From NCBI RefSeq assembly GCF_006542685.1, contig NZ_AP019736.1:654001-718000 (forward strand): a DNA stretch of 64,000 nucleotides. The letters are read 5' to 3'. The translations under genes and the position numbers were made by a program. Shown piece after piece: positions 51,400-61,272 of the stretch (position 1 is the first letter of the stretch; every line of letters starts with the position of its first letter). The notes beneath the pieces are model-generated. The model was not told the DNA's origin. It was given only the letters and a program-made list of their open reading frames with translations, and searched no databases. Origin of the DNA: Alistipes dispar. Lineage in GTDB: Bacteria; Bacteroidota; Bacteroidia; Bacteroidales; Rikenellaceae.

Positions 51400-53892
51400 T
51401 CACGACAGGTCGAACGTCACGACCGTAATGCCCGCACCGCCCCGGTCGGCATGCTCGTCCGCAGCCGAGACCACCTCGGGAACCGAACGGAGGTAGCGCC
51501 GTATCTCCTCCTTCAGTGCGCCCGTGCCCTTGCCGTGGAGGATCGAGACCGAACCGACACCCACCATCAGCGCATCGTCGATGAAGTCACGCACCTCCTC
51601 CAGCGCCTCGGCGGCGCGCATCCCGCGCACGTCGATATGGTCCCGGAAACGGAGCTTGCGGGCCGAAATGTCGGCCGACAGGACCGTGCGGGCCGTCGCC
51701 GGACGCGTCGCCTCGCGGTATTCGCTGTTCGAAACGACCGTGAGCAGCGTCTTGTCCACCGTCGTCAGAATCTGCCCGAAGGCCACCTGCGCCCGTTTGC
51801 CCTTGACCGACTGCACCACGCCGACCATCTCCTGCCCGGCCATGCGCACCTTCGAGCCCTCGACGACTTCGCGCGGCTTCTCCGGCACAGGAACCGCCTC
51901 CGCCTTCGTCTCGGCCCCTTCGCGGGCCTTCCGTTCGGCGCGCCGCTGCCGCCGCCGTTCGATGCGCTCGATCTCGCGGGCCACCGCGGCTTCGCGCTCC
52001 GCCGAACCGGCCGCATCCACCTTCCCGCGGAAATCGTCCAGTTCGCGCCGCGCCAGCCGCGTCAGCTCCTTTTCGGCCTGTGCCTCGCGGATGGTGCGGA
52101 TCGTGTTCTCGATCTGCCGGTTGGCGTCGGCGATGAGCTGCTGCGCCTCCTGCTTGGCCCGCTTGAGAATCTCCTGCCGCTCGGCGCGGATTTTCGCCAA
52201 CTGCTCGGCGTAGGTCTGCTCCAGTTCCTCCACCTTGCGGTCCGTCAGGCGTATGCGGTCGCGCTTCTGCTCCCAGTAGTGCTTGTCGCGGGCGATCTCG
52301 CGCAACTGTTTCTCGATATTGATATGGTCCGACCCGGCCTTCTCGCTCGCCGCGCGGATGATCTCCTCCGGAAGCCCGATCTTGCGGGCGATCTCCACGG
52401 CGAACGAACTGCCCGGCTTGCCCGTCTCGAGCCGGAAAAGCGGCCGGATACGCTGCACGTCGAAGGTCATCGCGCCGTTGGCGATGCCTTCGGTGTTCGA
52501 GGCGTAATACTTGATATTGGCATAGTGGGTCGTGATCACCCCGTAGCACCCCCTGGCCAGCAGCCGCTCGAGGATGGCCTCGGCGATGGCCCCGCCGATC
52601 GTGGGTTCCGTGCCCGAGCCGAACTCGTCGATGAGCACCAGCGTACGGTCCGAAGCCCCGGCGAGCATGTGCTTCATGTTGAGCAGGTGCGAAGAGTAGG
52701 TCGAAAGGTCGTTGTCGATGGACTGCTCGTCGCCGATGTCGAGGAAGATGCTCCGGAACACGGGCAGCTCCGAGACCTCCGACGCGGGGACGGGAAAACC
52801 GCATTGGAACATGTATTGCACGATGCCCGTGGTCTTCAGGCAGACCGACTTGCCGCCGGCGTTGGGGCCCGAAATGACGAGGATGTGCTTGCGGCGGTCG
52901 AGCTGCAGGTCGAGCGGCACGATCTCGCGCCCCGCGGCGCGGAGGGTCTGTTGCAGCAGCGGGTGGCGGGCGTTTTTCAGCACCAGCCGGTCGTCGGTCG
53001 AGAGGATCGGCCGCACGCATCCGTTCTCCGAGGCCCAGCGCCCCTTGGCACGCAGCATGTCGATCTCGGCCAGGTAGTCGCCCGAGGCGGCGATCAGCTC
53101 CGCATCGGGCCGGATCGAGGCCGTGAATTCGGTGAGGATGCGGACGATCTCGCGCCGCTCGGCATACTCCAGTTCGCGCAGTTCGTTGTTGATCTCCACC
53201 ACCTCCACCGGCTCGATGTAGAAGGTCTTGCCCGTGGCCGACTCGTCGTGTATGAATCCGTTGAGCTTGCGTTTGTTGGCCGCGGCGACGGGAATCACGG
53301 CCCGCCCGTCGCGGATCGAGATCTGCGCGTCGGCCTCGACGATGCCCGCTCCCTTGGCCGAAGCCAACACGGCCTGCAACCGCTTGGCGGCCTGCCCTTC
53401 CCGCTCGCGGATCGCCCGCCGGATCTCCAGCAGCGCGGGCGACGCATCGTCCCTCACCTCGCCCAGCCGGTCCACGATCCCGTCGATGCGCCGCACGATC
53501 TCCGGAAAGGACTCGACGCCGCGCGTCCGGTCGTACAGCGCCGGATAGCGCTCCTCGCGGGCGAGGATGAACGAAACGACGCCGCCCAGAGCGGACAGCG
53601 CCCGACGGAGCGTCGCCACCTCCTCCACGTCGAGGAACGATCCCTCGACGCGCAGCTTGGCGATCAAAACGTCCGTATCGGGGTATTCGCCCCCGGGAAA
53701 TTCGTGCTCCATATCGAGCAGCAGGCGCATCTCGTCGGCGAGCGCCTGCCGCCGCTCGATCTCGCGCGGCGAGGTCGAGAAATCCTCCGCGGCGATCCGT
53801 TCGCGGGCGGCGCGCATGGTGCAACGCGCGGCGACCTGCTCGCGGAGCCGGTCGAAACCTATCTTTTGCTCGAAAGAGGCAGGGTAAATCAT
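51400..53892 (-). CDS. mutS2: MutS2 family ATPase with Smr nuclease domain
   Basis: 830 residues. Clamp and core domains lead to the ATPase with Walker A SGPNAGGKSVCLKTTG and the LIDEFGSGTEP signature. A charged coiled coil follows (about 510-640), then a KOW-like beta region, and the C-terminal Smr domain (IDVRGMRAAEALEEVRDFID ... ILHGKGTGALKEEI). MutS2 lacks the mismatch-recognition domain; members suppress recombination or rescue collided ribosomes. Length is normal. Confidence 0.95.
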   Translation of the reverse strand: MIYPASFEQKIGFDRLREQVAARCTMRAARERIAAEDFSTSPREIERRQALADEMRLLLDMEHEFPGGEYPDTDVLIAKLRVEGSFLDVEEVATLRRALSALGGVVSFILAREERYPALYDRTRGVESFPEIVRRIDGIVDRLGEVRDDASPALLEIRRAIREREGQAAKRLQAVLASAKGAGIVEADAQISIRDGRAVIPVAAANKRKLNGFIHDESATGKTFYIEPVEVVEINNELRELEYAERREIVRILTEFTASIRPDAELIAASGDYLAEIDMLRAKGRWASENGCVRPILSTDDRLVLKNARHPLLQQTLRAAGREIVPLDLQLDRRKHILVISGPNAGGKSVCLKTTGIVQYMFQCGFPVPASEVSELPVFRSIFLDIGDEQSIDNDLSTYSSHLLNMKHMLAGASDRTLVLIDEFGSGTEPTIGGAIAEAILERLLARGCYGVITTHYANIKYYASNTEGIANGAMTFDVQRIRPLFRLETGKPGSSFAVEIARKIGLPEEIIRAASEKAGSDHINIEKQLREIARDKHYWEQKRDRIRLTDRKVEELEQTYAEQLAKIRAERQEILKRAKQEAQQLIADANRQIENTIRTIREAQAEKELTRLARRELDDFRGKVDAAGSAEREAAVAREIERIERRRQRRAERKAREGAETKAEAVPVPEKPREVVEGSKVRMAGQEMVGVVQSVKGKRAQVAFGQILTTVDKTLLTVVSNSEYREATRPATARTVLSADISARKLRFRDHIDVRGMRAAEALEEVRDFIDDALMVGVGSVSILHGKGTGALKEEIRRYLRSVPEVVSAADEHADRGGAGITVVTFDLS

Positions 53893-53968
53893 GGTATCGA
53901 AATCTCGTTAAACACCGTCGGCTCCGCTCCCCCGGAACGGCCGAGCCGGTGTGCCGGCGGCCGGGCCG

Positions 53969-54970
53969 CTATTTCAACTGCCGGAGCGAATCCCGCTCGG
54001 CCTTTTCGGCGGCCCTGGCGGCCTTGCGGTCGGCCTTCGCCTTCATCTTTTCGGGATCGCGGCCGAAGAGCGAGAAGTGAACGTAACGTCCGGGATACCG
54101 CTGCAAGTCCGCGAGCAGCGACGCCAGATTGCCGCCCGCCGCGGTCAGCGAGTCGTAGAGCGCCGGATCGTTCATCAGCCGGCCCAGCGTACCCTCGCCG
54201 TCGTCGATCTTCGCCAGCAGGCCGTCGAACCGCTCCACGGCGTCGGAGAGCTTCCGTGCGAACTCCGCTTCGGAAAGCTGCGCCGTCACGTCGTTCAGAT
54301 TGCCCACGATGCTGTCCACGCGGGGGGCATTCTCGCCCAGCATGTCGGCGAAGGCCGCGAGACTGCCGACGGCCGATTGCAGGCGTCCCTTCTCGGCGTC
54401 GAGAAGCCGGGCCAGATCGCCCGAGGCGGCGTTCAGGTTGCCGAGCGTTCCGGTGATATTTTCCTCATTGGCCTCCAGCAGCCGGTTCACGTTGTCCAGC
54501 GTCCGCGAGAGGTCGTCGGTCAGCCGCGATACCCTCTGCTTGAAAAACTCCAGCTCCGAGCCGGCCACGTCCATCAGATCGCGGTTGCGGCCCGAACGGA
54601 GCGTATCGCCCTTCGCGAGGCAGACGTCGGAATCACCGTAGGTGATCTCGATCGCCTTCGAACCCATCAGACTGCTGCTGACGATCTTCGCCTCGGAATC
54701 CTCGGGAATGCGGTACTGCCGCTTGATCGTGAGTTGCAGCACGACCTTGTCGCTCAGTTGCGGATCGAACGCGATGCCGGTCACCGTGCCGATCTTGACG
54801 CCCCGCATCATCACGGGCGACGCCGACTGCACGCCCCCGATCTGATCGTAGGCGGCGTAATAGACCGTATTGCGGCCGAAGATGTCGAAACCTTTCAGAA
54901 ACCGGATTCCGGCCCACGCGGCGACGATCATCGCCACGGCGAAAATCCCGATCTTAACCTCTCTTTTCAT
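53969..54970 (-). CDS. MlaD/MCE family lipid-transport protein
   Basis: 333 residues: an N-terminal membrane anchor (KIGIFAVAMIVAAWAGIRFL), an MCE domain (about 35-115, with VMMRGVKIGTVTGIAFD) and a long helical C-terminal region with DISRTLDNV-like repeats and a charged tail. MCE proteins form periplasmic hexamers that move phospholipids between membranes. No mlaE/mlaF homologue is adjacent. The gene is 109 bp downstream of the amidase gene. Start at MKREVKIG, the usual family N-terminus. Confidence 0.88.
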   Translation of the reverse strand: MKREVKIGIFAVAMIVAAWAGIRFLKGFDIFGRNTVYYAAYDQIGGVQSASPVMMRGVKIGTVTGIAFDPQLSDKVVLQLTIKRQYRIPEDSEAKIVSSSLMGSKAIEITYGDSDVCLAKGDTLRSGRNRDLMDVAGSELEFFKQRVSRLTDDLSRTLDNVNRLLEANEENITGTLGNLNAASGDLARLLDAEKGRLQSAVGSLAAFADMLGENAPRVDSIVGNLNDVTAQLSEAEFARKLSDAVERFDGLLAKIDDGEGTLGRLMNDPALYDSLTAAGGNLASLLADLQRYPGRYVHFSLFGRDPEKMKAKADRKAARAAEKAERDSLRQLK

Positions 54971-55079
54971 ATCCTGACAAATCTTGCTTTCCTCATTTCG
55001 CAACGGTTCCGGAACCTGCACGCCCCGGCGGCACGGCTCCGCGTCCGGTCCTTCCCGGTCCGGCTCCGGCAAGCGGACG

Positions 55080-56321
55080 TCATTTCACGATCCGCGAACC
55101 CCGGCAGCCCACCACGAAGGCATCGGGAAAAACCCGCCGCACCTCGCGCAGCCGCCGCTGGGCAGCGGCCCGGTCGTCATACTCCCCCACACAATATTTA
55201 TAGGGGAACCGACCTTCGGAGGTGTACTGCTTCACCTTCCCGCGGTAGGAGCGGAACTGCGACGAACGCAGCGGCAGCGGCTTCGCGCTGGCCAGCACCT
55301 GAATCGTATAACGCAGGGGGTCCGACACCCGACGCGCCGCGGCCTGCTTCGTCCCGCCATCCTTCGCAGCCGCTTTCGCCCCGGCTCCGGAAGCCGCAGC
55401 GGCATCTTTTCCGGAGGGTTTCGACGCGGAGCCGCCTCCCGATGCGGCCGCCTCCTTCGCAGCCGTCCCGGAAGCGGCGGCCGAAGCCTCCTCCGGCCGC
55501 TCCCGCTCCGTCCGGGCCGCTTCGGCCTCCCCGGCCCGGCGCGTTCGGAGCACGTAGTCCGAATAGTCCCGGATACCCTGATATATATTGCGCGCGATCT
55601 CCTGCTGCCCCTTTTCCGACTTCATGTAGGCCATCTCCTGCGAGTTGGTCATGAAACCGATCTCGGTCAGCACGCCCGGCATGTCCGTGGCGTAGAGCAC
55701 CCGGAGCAACTGCGGCTTCACGCCGCGCGAACGGCGTCCGCTCTTGATGTAGTTGTTCTGTATGCAGCGGGCCAGCGCCATGCTGTACTCGCCGTAGGTG
55801 AACTGCAAATTCTGGATGTAGGCCCGGACGATGGCCGCCGTCCGCTCGTCGGACATGTCGATCAGATCCTCCCGGTTGCTCTCGTAGAGGGCGTTCTCGT
55901 TGTAACGCTGTTCCTTGGGACTTTCGCCCATGATGAGCGTCTCGACGCCCCGCGCCGCCGCGGCCTTCGCCGCATTCACGTGGATCGACACGAACAGGTC
56001 GCCGCCCGCCCCGTTGGCGATGTCGGCACGCGCCTGCAGGTCGTCGGCCAGCGTCGCGCCCAGCGCCTTGTCCGTCTTGCGCGTATAAACGACCTTCACG
56101 CCCGGCATTCCCTCCTCGATCAGCCGCCCGAGCTTCAGGGCCACCTTCAGCGTGAGGTCCTTTTCATAGACTCCGCCGTAATGCGCCCCGGGGAATTTTC
56201 CGCCGTGGCCGGCGTCGATCACGACGACCTCCACGCCGTGCGCAATATTTCCGGCCCGTAACACGTTCGTAAGGAGCGTCGCAGCCGCGATGGCGAGAAA
56301 CAGCAGGGACCGAGTGCGCAT
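55080..56321 (-). CDS. N-acetylmuramoyl-L-alanine amidase with SPOR domain
   Basis: 413-residue secreted cell-wall hydrolase. A signal peptide (RSLLFLAIAAATLLTNVLRA) precedes an Amidase_3 domain with zinc ligands in IDAGHGGKFPGA, SIHVNA and the catalytic Glu of LTEIGFMTN. A low-complexity Ala/Ser/Gly/Lys linker (about 285-335) leads to a C-terminal SPOR domain (YTIQVLASAKPLPLRSSQFR) that binds denuded septal glycan. It separates daughter cells at division. The start is the ATG before the signal peptide; upstream frame is antisense to lptD. Confidence 0.93.
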   Translation of the reverse strand: MRTRSLLFLAIAAATLLTNVLRAGNIAHGVEVVVIDAGHGGKFPGAHYGGVYEKDLTLKVALKLGRLIEEGMPGVKVVYTRKTDKALGATLADDLQARADIANGAGGDLFVSIHVNAAKAAAARGVETLIMGESPKEQRYNENALYESNREDLIDMSDERTAAIVRAYIQNLQFTYGEYSMALARCIQNNYIKSGRRSRGVKPQLLRVLYATDMPGVLTEIGFMTNSQEMAYMKSEKGQQEIARNIYQGIRDYSDYVLRTRRAGEAEAARTERERPEEASAAASGTAAKEAAASGGGSASKPSGKDAAAASGAGAKAAAKDGGTKQAAARRVSDPLRYTIQVLASAKPLPLRSSQFRSYRGKVKQYTSEGRFPYKYCVGEYDDRAAAQRRLREVRRVFPDAFVVGCRGSRIVK

Positions 56322-56359
56322 ATTTGACGGTAAATGTGAGCTTTCTGTAAATTTTTGCC

Positions 56360-56367
56360 TATCTTTG
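56360..56367 (+). promoter_or_regulatory. -7 box of the LptD-like gene
   Basis: TATCTTTG, 92 bp before the proposed TTG start. A second match, TAATTTTG (56455-56462), overlaps the start codon itself. Confidence 0.45.
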
Positions 56368-56459
56368 TCGGGCCGAAAATCGCCGCGAGGAGCCCTCCGG
56401 GGGCCGTTCCGGGCGGTTTTGCCGACTCGTCGGCAAAGGTATGGATTTTTTTTGTAATT

Positions 56460-59327
56460 TTGGACAGGTCGAAGGTAAAATATCTCTTGTCGGCGGCGGC
56501 GCTCCTGCTTTTCGCCCAGGTCCTGCTGGGTTCGGCGGCGCCCCGTGCCCTGCTGCCGGCGCCTCTGTCCGACACCGCCCGCACCCATCGGATCGCCCCG
56601 AACGGCCCGGAGACCGCCGACTCGGCGGCACGCCCCCTGACCCGCCGCGAACGCCGCATGCAGGCGCGCGCCGCACGCGAGGAGGCCCGCCGCGCCGCAG
56701 CCTTCAACGCCCTGCCGCAGGAGGAGCGCGACTCGCTTTTCGCGGCGCATATCGACTCGCTGGTGGCCAGCCAGGCCGACTCGCTGTCCGCGGCGGACGG
56801 GACTCCGCCCGCCGCGGACAGCCTGCAGCGCGACACGGTCCGCAAACCGCGCGCCGCGAAGGGATTTCTCGACGACCCGCTCGACGGAAAGAGCACCGAC
56901 TCGCTGGTTTACGACGTGCGCAACAAACTCGTTTACATCTACAACGAAGGCGACGTGACGTACCAGAGCCGCAACCTCAAGGCCGACTACATGCAGATCG
57001 ACATGAATACGAAGCTGGTGTACGCCTACGGCAAGCCCGACTCGGTGGACGGCGTATGGACGGTCACCAAGCCCGAATTCACCGAAGGGAGCGCCGCGTA
57101 CCAGATGGATACGATCACCTACAACCTCGATTCGCAGAAGGCCAAGATCAAGGGCGTGGCCACGCAGCAGGGCGACGGCTGGCTGGTGGGCGGCAGCGTG
57201 AAGAAGATGCCCGACAACACCTTCAACATCGAACACGGCAAGTACACCACCTGCGAAGAGACCGATCACCCGCACTTCTACCTGGCGATGACCAAGGCGA
57301 AGGTCATCCCCGGCAAAAAGGTCGTCACCGGTCCGGCCTATCTGGTCATGGAGGACGTGCCGATCTACTTCCTCGGCATCCCCGAAGGCTTCTTCCCGAT
57401 CAATATGGGCCCCAAATCGGGCCTGCTGATGCCGACCTACGGCGAGGAGTACTCCAAAGGTTTCTTCCTGCGCGATCTGGGCTACTACTTCACGCTGGGT
57501 GAGTACGCCGACCTAGCCGTGCGCGGCGGATTCTACACGCTCGGCTCGTGGGAAGCCTCGGCCGCCTCGCGCTACATCAAGCGCTACAAGTACAGCGGCA
57601 GCTTCAACCTCCAGTACTCGAACATCAAGACGGGCGAAAAGGGCGAACCGGACTACATCAAGCAAAGCAATTTCCGCATCCAGTGGACCCACTCGCAGGA
57701 CGCCAAGGCCAACCCGGGATCGACCTTCTCGGCCTCGGTGAACTTCGCCACCAGCGGCTACAACCGCTATTCGGCCACCAATATCGACGACATTCTCTCG
57801 ACGCAGACCAACTCGTCGATCTCCTACTCGAAGAACTGGGCCGGAACCCCCTTCTCGCTCTCGGCCAACATGGCCATCTCGCAGAACTCGCAGAACAAGT
57901 CCATCTCGGTCACGCTGCCCACGGTGGTTTTCAACGTCTCGCGCCTCTACCCCTTCAAACGCAAGGAGCGCATGGGCAAGGAGCGCTGGTACGAGAAAAT
58001 CTCGATGCAGTACACGGGCAAGATGACCAACTCGGTGACCACCACCGAATCGGAAATCTTCTCCCAGAAGACGCTCGACAACATGAAGAACGGCATCGAG
58101 CACTCGATCCCCGTCTCGGCGTCGTTCAACCTGTTCAACTACATCAACATCTCGCCGTCGTTCAACTACACCGAGAAGTGGTATTTCAAGAAACAGGAAT
58201 ACCAGTGGAACCCCACGACGAACCAGACCGACACGCTCGCCTCGGACTACGGATTCTACCGCCTCTACAACTACACGGCGAGCGTCTCGGCCTCGACGAC
58301 CCTCTACGGCATGTACGACTTCACGAAGAAGCGCCGCGACCGCAAGATCCAGGCCATCCGCCACACGATCACCCCGTCGATCGGCTTCTCCTTCGCCCCG
58401 GACTTCAGCGATCCCCGCTACGGATACTACCTCACGCGGCAGACCGACTCCACGGGCCGCTTCACGACCTATTCGCCCTATGCGGTCAATGCCTACGGCG
58501 TTCCCTCGTCGGGAAAGTCCATGTCGATGAACTTCTCGCTGTCGCAGAACCTCGAAATGAAGGTGCTCTCCAAACGCGACACGTCGGGCGTCAAGAAAAT
58601 CAAGCTCATCGACGAACTGCGCCTGAGCGGATCGTACAACTTCCTGGCCGACTCGATGAAGCTCTCGACGATCTCGCTGTCGTTCCGCACGACGCTCTTC
58701 AACAACTTCGGCATCAACCTCTCGGCCACGATCGACCCCTACCGCGTGACGCCCGAGGGCATCCGCTACGACAAACTCTTCTTCCCGGGGCGCATCACCT
58801 CCACGGGCTGGTCGTTCGGCTACACCTTCAAATCGCGCGACGACCGTTCGCAGCCGGCCATCAACGACATCACGAGTCTCCCGCCGGACTATGCGAACCC
58901 CTTCCACGACCCCTACGGAACGATGGACCCCGTGCTGCGAAGGCAGTACATGGCCCAATCCTACTACGACTTCTCGCTGCCGTGGAACTTCGGCTTCAAC
59001 TACGCGGTGAACTACTCGATCTCCTATGTCAATAACGGCACGACGGGCTATCGGAAGAACGTCACGCAGACCGTGAGCTTCAACGGTTCGCTCAACCTCA
59101 CGCCCAAGACCGGCATCACGTTTCAGGGCGGTTACGACATCAAGGCCAACAAGCTCACCACCTCGTCGATTTCCATTTCACGGGACCTCCACTGCTGGCA
59201 AATGTCCTTCTCGTGGATTCCCTTCGGCTACCACAAGAGCTGGAGTTTCAACATCGGCGTCAAGGCCGCATCGCTCGCGGACCTGAAATACGACAAGAGC
59301 CAGTCCATGTACGACAACATGTACTGA
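56460..59327 (+). CDS. lptD: LptD-like outer-membrane protein (putative LPS assembly)
   Basis: 955 residues from a proposed TTG start. A signal peptide (KYLLSAAALLLFAQVLLGSA) leads to a charged linker, an OstA-like jelly-roll (DVRNKLVYIYNEGDVTYQSR) and a long C-terminal barrel rich in alternating aromatics and ending DNMY. LptD inserts lipopolysaccharide into the outer leaflet. No ATG precedes the signal peptide in frame; the first possible upstream start overlaps the -7 box, so TTG at 56460 was chosen. Start confidence is modest, function good. Confidence 0.85.
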   Translation: MDRSKVKYLLSAAALLLFAQVLLGSAAPRALLPAPLSDTARTHRIAPNGPETADSAARPLTRRERRMQARAAREEARRAAAFNALPQEERDSLFAAHIDSLVASQADSLSAADGTPPAADSLQRDTVRKPRAAKGFLDDPLDGKSTDSLVYDVRNKLVYIYNEGDVTYQSRNLKADYMQIDMNTKLVYAYGKPDSVDGVWTVTKPEFTEGSAAYQMDTITYNLDSQKAKIKGVATQQGDGWLVGGSVKKMPDNTFNIEHGKYTTCEETDHPHFYLAMTKAKVIPGKKVVTGPAYLVMEDVPIYFLGIPEGFFPINMGPKSGLLMPTYGEEYSKGFFLRDLGYYFTLGEYADLAVRGGFYTLGSWEASAASRYIKRYKYSGSFNLQYSNIKTGEKGEPDYIKQSNFRIQWTHSQDAKANPGSTFSASVNFATSGYNRYSATNIDDILSTQTNSSISYSKNWAGTPFSLSANMAISQNSQNKSISVTLPTVVFNVSRLYPFKRKERMGKERWYEKISMQYTGKMTNSVTTTESEIFSQKTLDNMKNGIEHSIPVSASFNLFNYINISPSFNYTEKWYFKKQEYQWNPTTNQTDTLASDYGFYRLYNYTASVSASTTLYGMYDFTKKRRDRKIQAIRHTITPSIGFSFAPDFSDPRYGYYLTRQTDSTGRFTTYSPYAVNAYGVPSSGKSMSMNFSLSQNLEMKVLSKRDTSGVKKIKLIDELRLSGSYNFLADSMKLSTISLSFRTTLFNNFGINLSATIDPYRVTPEGIRYDKLFFPGRITSTGWSFGYTFKSRDDRSQPAINDITSLPPDYANPFHDPYGTMDPVLRRQYMAQSYYDFSLPWNFGFNYAVNYSISYVNNGTTGYRKNVTQTVSFNGSLNLTPKTGITFQGGYDIKANKLTTSSISISRDLHCWQMSFSWIPFGYHKSWSFNIGVKAASLADLKYDKSQSMYDNMY

Positions 59328-59432
59328 CCGCCGGTCCGCCACCTTACACCTCATAATCGGTTTCGGCCCGGCCAGGACGGTGCGGGCCGTGCCGAAAGAC
59401 GGCCGCAGCCCTTCCGGCACGGAGAACAAAAG

Positions 59433-59470
59433 GCATCGCCCCTGCCGCATGAAAGCGGCAGGGGCGATGC
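59433..59470. terminator. Bidirectional terminator
   Basis: Perfect 16-bp arms (59433-59448, 59455-59470) with an ATGAAA loop between converging lptD and the transporter gene. Confidence 0.88.
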
Positions 59471-59525
59471 GACAAGAAAATGCCCGGAAAGAAGCGGCCG
59501 CCATCCGGCCGCCCCTCCCCGGCAA

Positions 59526-60806
59526 TCAGCGGCTCTCTCCGGCCAACGCCGCCGGATCGTGCCTGTATCTGAAAACCAGCGCGAAGACAAGGGTCACGAC
59601 GAGCGCATACCCGGCGAAGATCAGCCACGATTCGGACCATCCCCCCACCATCGCCTCGGGCGTGGACTGCGAATAGACGCAGCGATTGACGACGGCCTGC
59701 GCCCCGAGCGTTCCGATCGTCGCCCCGACGCCGTTGGTCATGATCATGAACAGGCCCTGCGCCGAAGAGCGGATCGCCACGTCGGTCTCCTTATTGACGA
59801 AGAGCGATCCCGAGATATTGAAGAAGTCGAATGCCACGCCATAGACGATCATCGACAGCACGAACATCCACACGCCCGACCCGGGATTCCCCAGTCCGAA
59901 CAACCCGAAGCGCAGCACCCAGGCGAACATGGCCATCAGCATCACGTTCTTGATTCCGAAACGCTTCAGGAAGAAGGGAATGAGCAGGATGCAGAGCGTC
60001 TCGGAGACCTGCGACAGCGAAATGAGCGCGTTGGCGTGGTTGGCGCCGAAGGTCGAGGCGTACTGCGGAATGTCGCGGAAGCTGGTGATGAACGGGTTGG
60101 CGAAACCGTTGGTGATTTGCAGCGAGACGCCCAGCAGCATCGAGAAGACGAAGAAGAGCGCCATGCGCCTCTGTCTGAACAGCGTGAAGGCGCGCAGTCC
60201 GAGCGCCTCGACCAGACTCTTCTTGTTCCCCGCACGGCTGACGGGGCATCCGGGCAGCGTCATGGCGTAGAGACCCAGCGCAAGCCCCAGCACGGCGCAC
60301 TGGACGAACTGCATGCAGGTCGTCTGGAATCCGGCGGCATCGCACACGAGCATCGAGCAGATGAAACCCACCGTGCCCCACACGCGGATCGGCGGAAAGG
60401 ATTTGACCGTGTCCAGCCCGGCCCCTTCGAGCACGCAGTAGGCCACCGAATTCGAGAGCGCGATGGTCGGCATGTAGAACGCCACGCTCAGCGAATAGAG
60501 CGTGAACAGCACCCCGAACGACACCTCCGCGCCCGACGAGAAGGCGTAATATCCGGCCGCGCCCATGAAGAGGGCCGCCAGCAGGTGGCAGACGCCCAGC
60601 AACCGCTGCGCCGGAACCCAGCGGTCGGCGACGATGCCGATCACCGCCGGCATGAAGAGCGACACGATGCCCTGCATGGCATAGAAGATGCCGATATGCG
60701 ACGCCAGGCCGACGCCGACCAGATACGACCCCATCGAGGTCAGATAGGCGCCCCAGATCGCATATTGGAGAAAGTTCATGACGACGAGACGCAGCTTGAT
60801 TCCCAT
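59526..60806 (-). CDS. MFS transporter, NupG-like nucleoside:H+ symporter family
   Basis: 426 residues with about 12 membrane helices. It opens IKLRLVVMNFLQYAIWGAYL, characteristic of the NupG/XapB nucleoside permeases, with WGTVGFI and ALYS-type internal motifs; the central loop is short and basic. Probable inner-membrane uptake of nucleosides. No nucleoside-catabolic gene is adjacent, so substrate is by family only. Confidence 0.88.
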   Translation of the reverse strand: MGIKLRLVVMNFLQYAIWGAYLTSMGSYLVGVGLASHIGIFYAMQGIVSLFMPAVIGIVADRWVPAQRLLGVCHLLAALFMGAAGYYAFSSGAEVSFGVLFTLYSLSVAFYMPTIALSNSVAYCVLEGAGLDTVKSFPPIRVWGTVGFICSMLVCDAAGFQTTCMQFVQCAVLGLALGLYAMTLPGCPVSRAGNKKSLVEALGLRAFTLFRQRRMALFFVFSMLLGVSLQITNGFANPFITSFRDIPQYASTFGANHANALISLSQVSETLCILLIPFFLKRFGIKNVMLMAMFAWVLRFGLFGLGNPGSGVWMFVLSMIVYGVAFDFFNISGSLFVNKETDVAIRSSAQGLFMIMTNGVGATIGTLGAQAVVNRCVYSQSTPEAMVGGWSESWLIFAGYALVVTLVFALVFRYRHDPAALAGESR

Positions 60807-60866
60807 AACAGGCTGATTTTAGGCTGAATTTATTCTATCCGTTCATTTCCGCCGGAGCGGTGAAAA

Positions 60867-60874
60867 CAAATGTA
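60867..60874 (-). promoter_or_regulatory. -7 box of the transporter gene
   Basis: TACATTTG on the minus strand, 60 bp before the start codon; no standard -33 seen. Confidence 0.45.
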
Positions 60875-60896
60875 CGAATTTTTTTTCGGAATTTTC

Positions 60897-60927
60897 TTTG
60901 AAATTGCGAAATAAAGTTCTACTTTTG
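60897..60927 (+). promoter_or_regulatory. Consensus promoter of tRNA-Gln
   Basis: TTTG (60897-60900), a 19-bp spacer, then TACTTTTG (60920-60927), 17 bp before the tRNA. Confidence 0.78.
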
Positions 60928-60944
60928 CATCACCAAAACGTCAT

Positions 60945-61015
60945 TGAGCTATGGTGTAATGGTAACACAACAGATTCTGGTCCTGTTATTCTTGGTTCGA
61001 ATCCAGGTAGCTCAA
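60945..61015 (+). tRNA. tRNA-Gln (CTG)
   Basis: 71-nt cloverleaf: acceptor TGAGCTA pairs with TAGCTCA, anticodon loop TTCTGGT with CTG, T-loop GGTTCGAATCC, no encoded CCA. The anticodon stem has one A-C mismatch at its loop end. It has its own promoter and terminator. Confidence 0.94.
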
Positions 61016-61024
61016 CTCGAAATT

Positions 61025-61056
61025 CGCGACCTTTCAAGGTTGCGGATTTTCGTTTT
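61025..61056 (+). terminator. Terminator of tRNA-Gln
   Basis: 9-bp arms CGCGACCTT / AAGGTTGCG (61025-61033, 61036-61044; one G-U pair) followed by GATTTTCGTTTTTC. From here to 61237 nothing recognisable was found. Confidence 0.7.
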
Positions 61057-61237
61057 TCACTCCGCCCGCATCTCGCACATCCGTCCGCCGGCACGATTTC
61101 CGCAACACCGCCGGACGGACGACACGATAATCGCAAAACGGCACGGCCGGCAGCCCCGATTTGCGAAAATCGCACGAAGCCGCTCCGATCGTGTCAAAAA
61201 CAGGACCCTTTCCGCCATGTCTTTTGCGATTTCCGTC

Positions 61238-61268
61238 TTGCGCCGAACGAAAATTCCCGCTATATTTG
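61238..61268 (+). promoter_or_regulatory. Promoter of an ORF-less transcription unit
   Basis: TTG (61238-61240), a 20-bp spacer, then TATATTTG (61261-61268). Predicted start near 61274. No protein gene in this direction follows. Confidence 0.65.
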
Positions 61269-61272
61269 TAAT

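Noticed and set aside
56355..56459. Upstream extension of the LptD-like protein
   Set aside because: Its start codon overlaps the TATCTTTG box and the extension would place 35 polar/Pro-rich residues ahead of the signal peptide.
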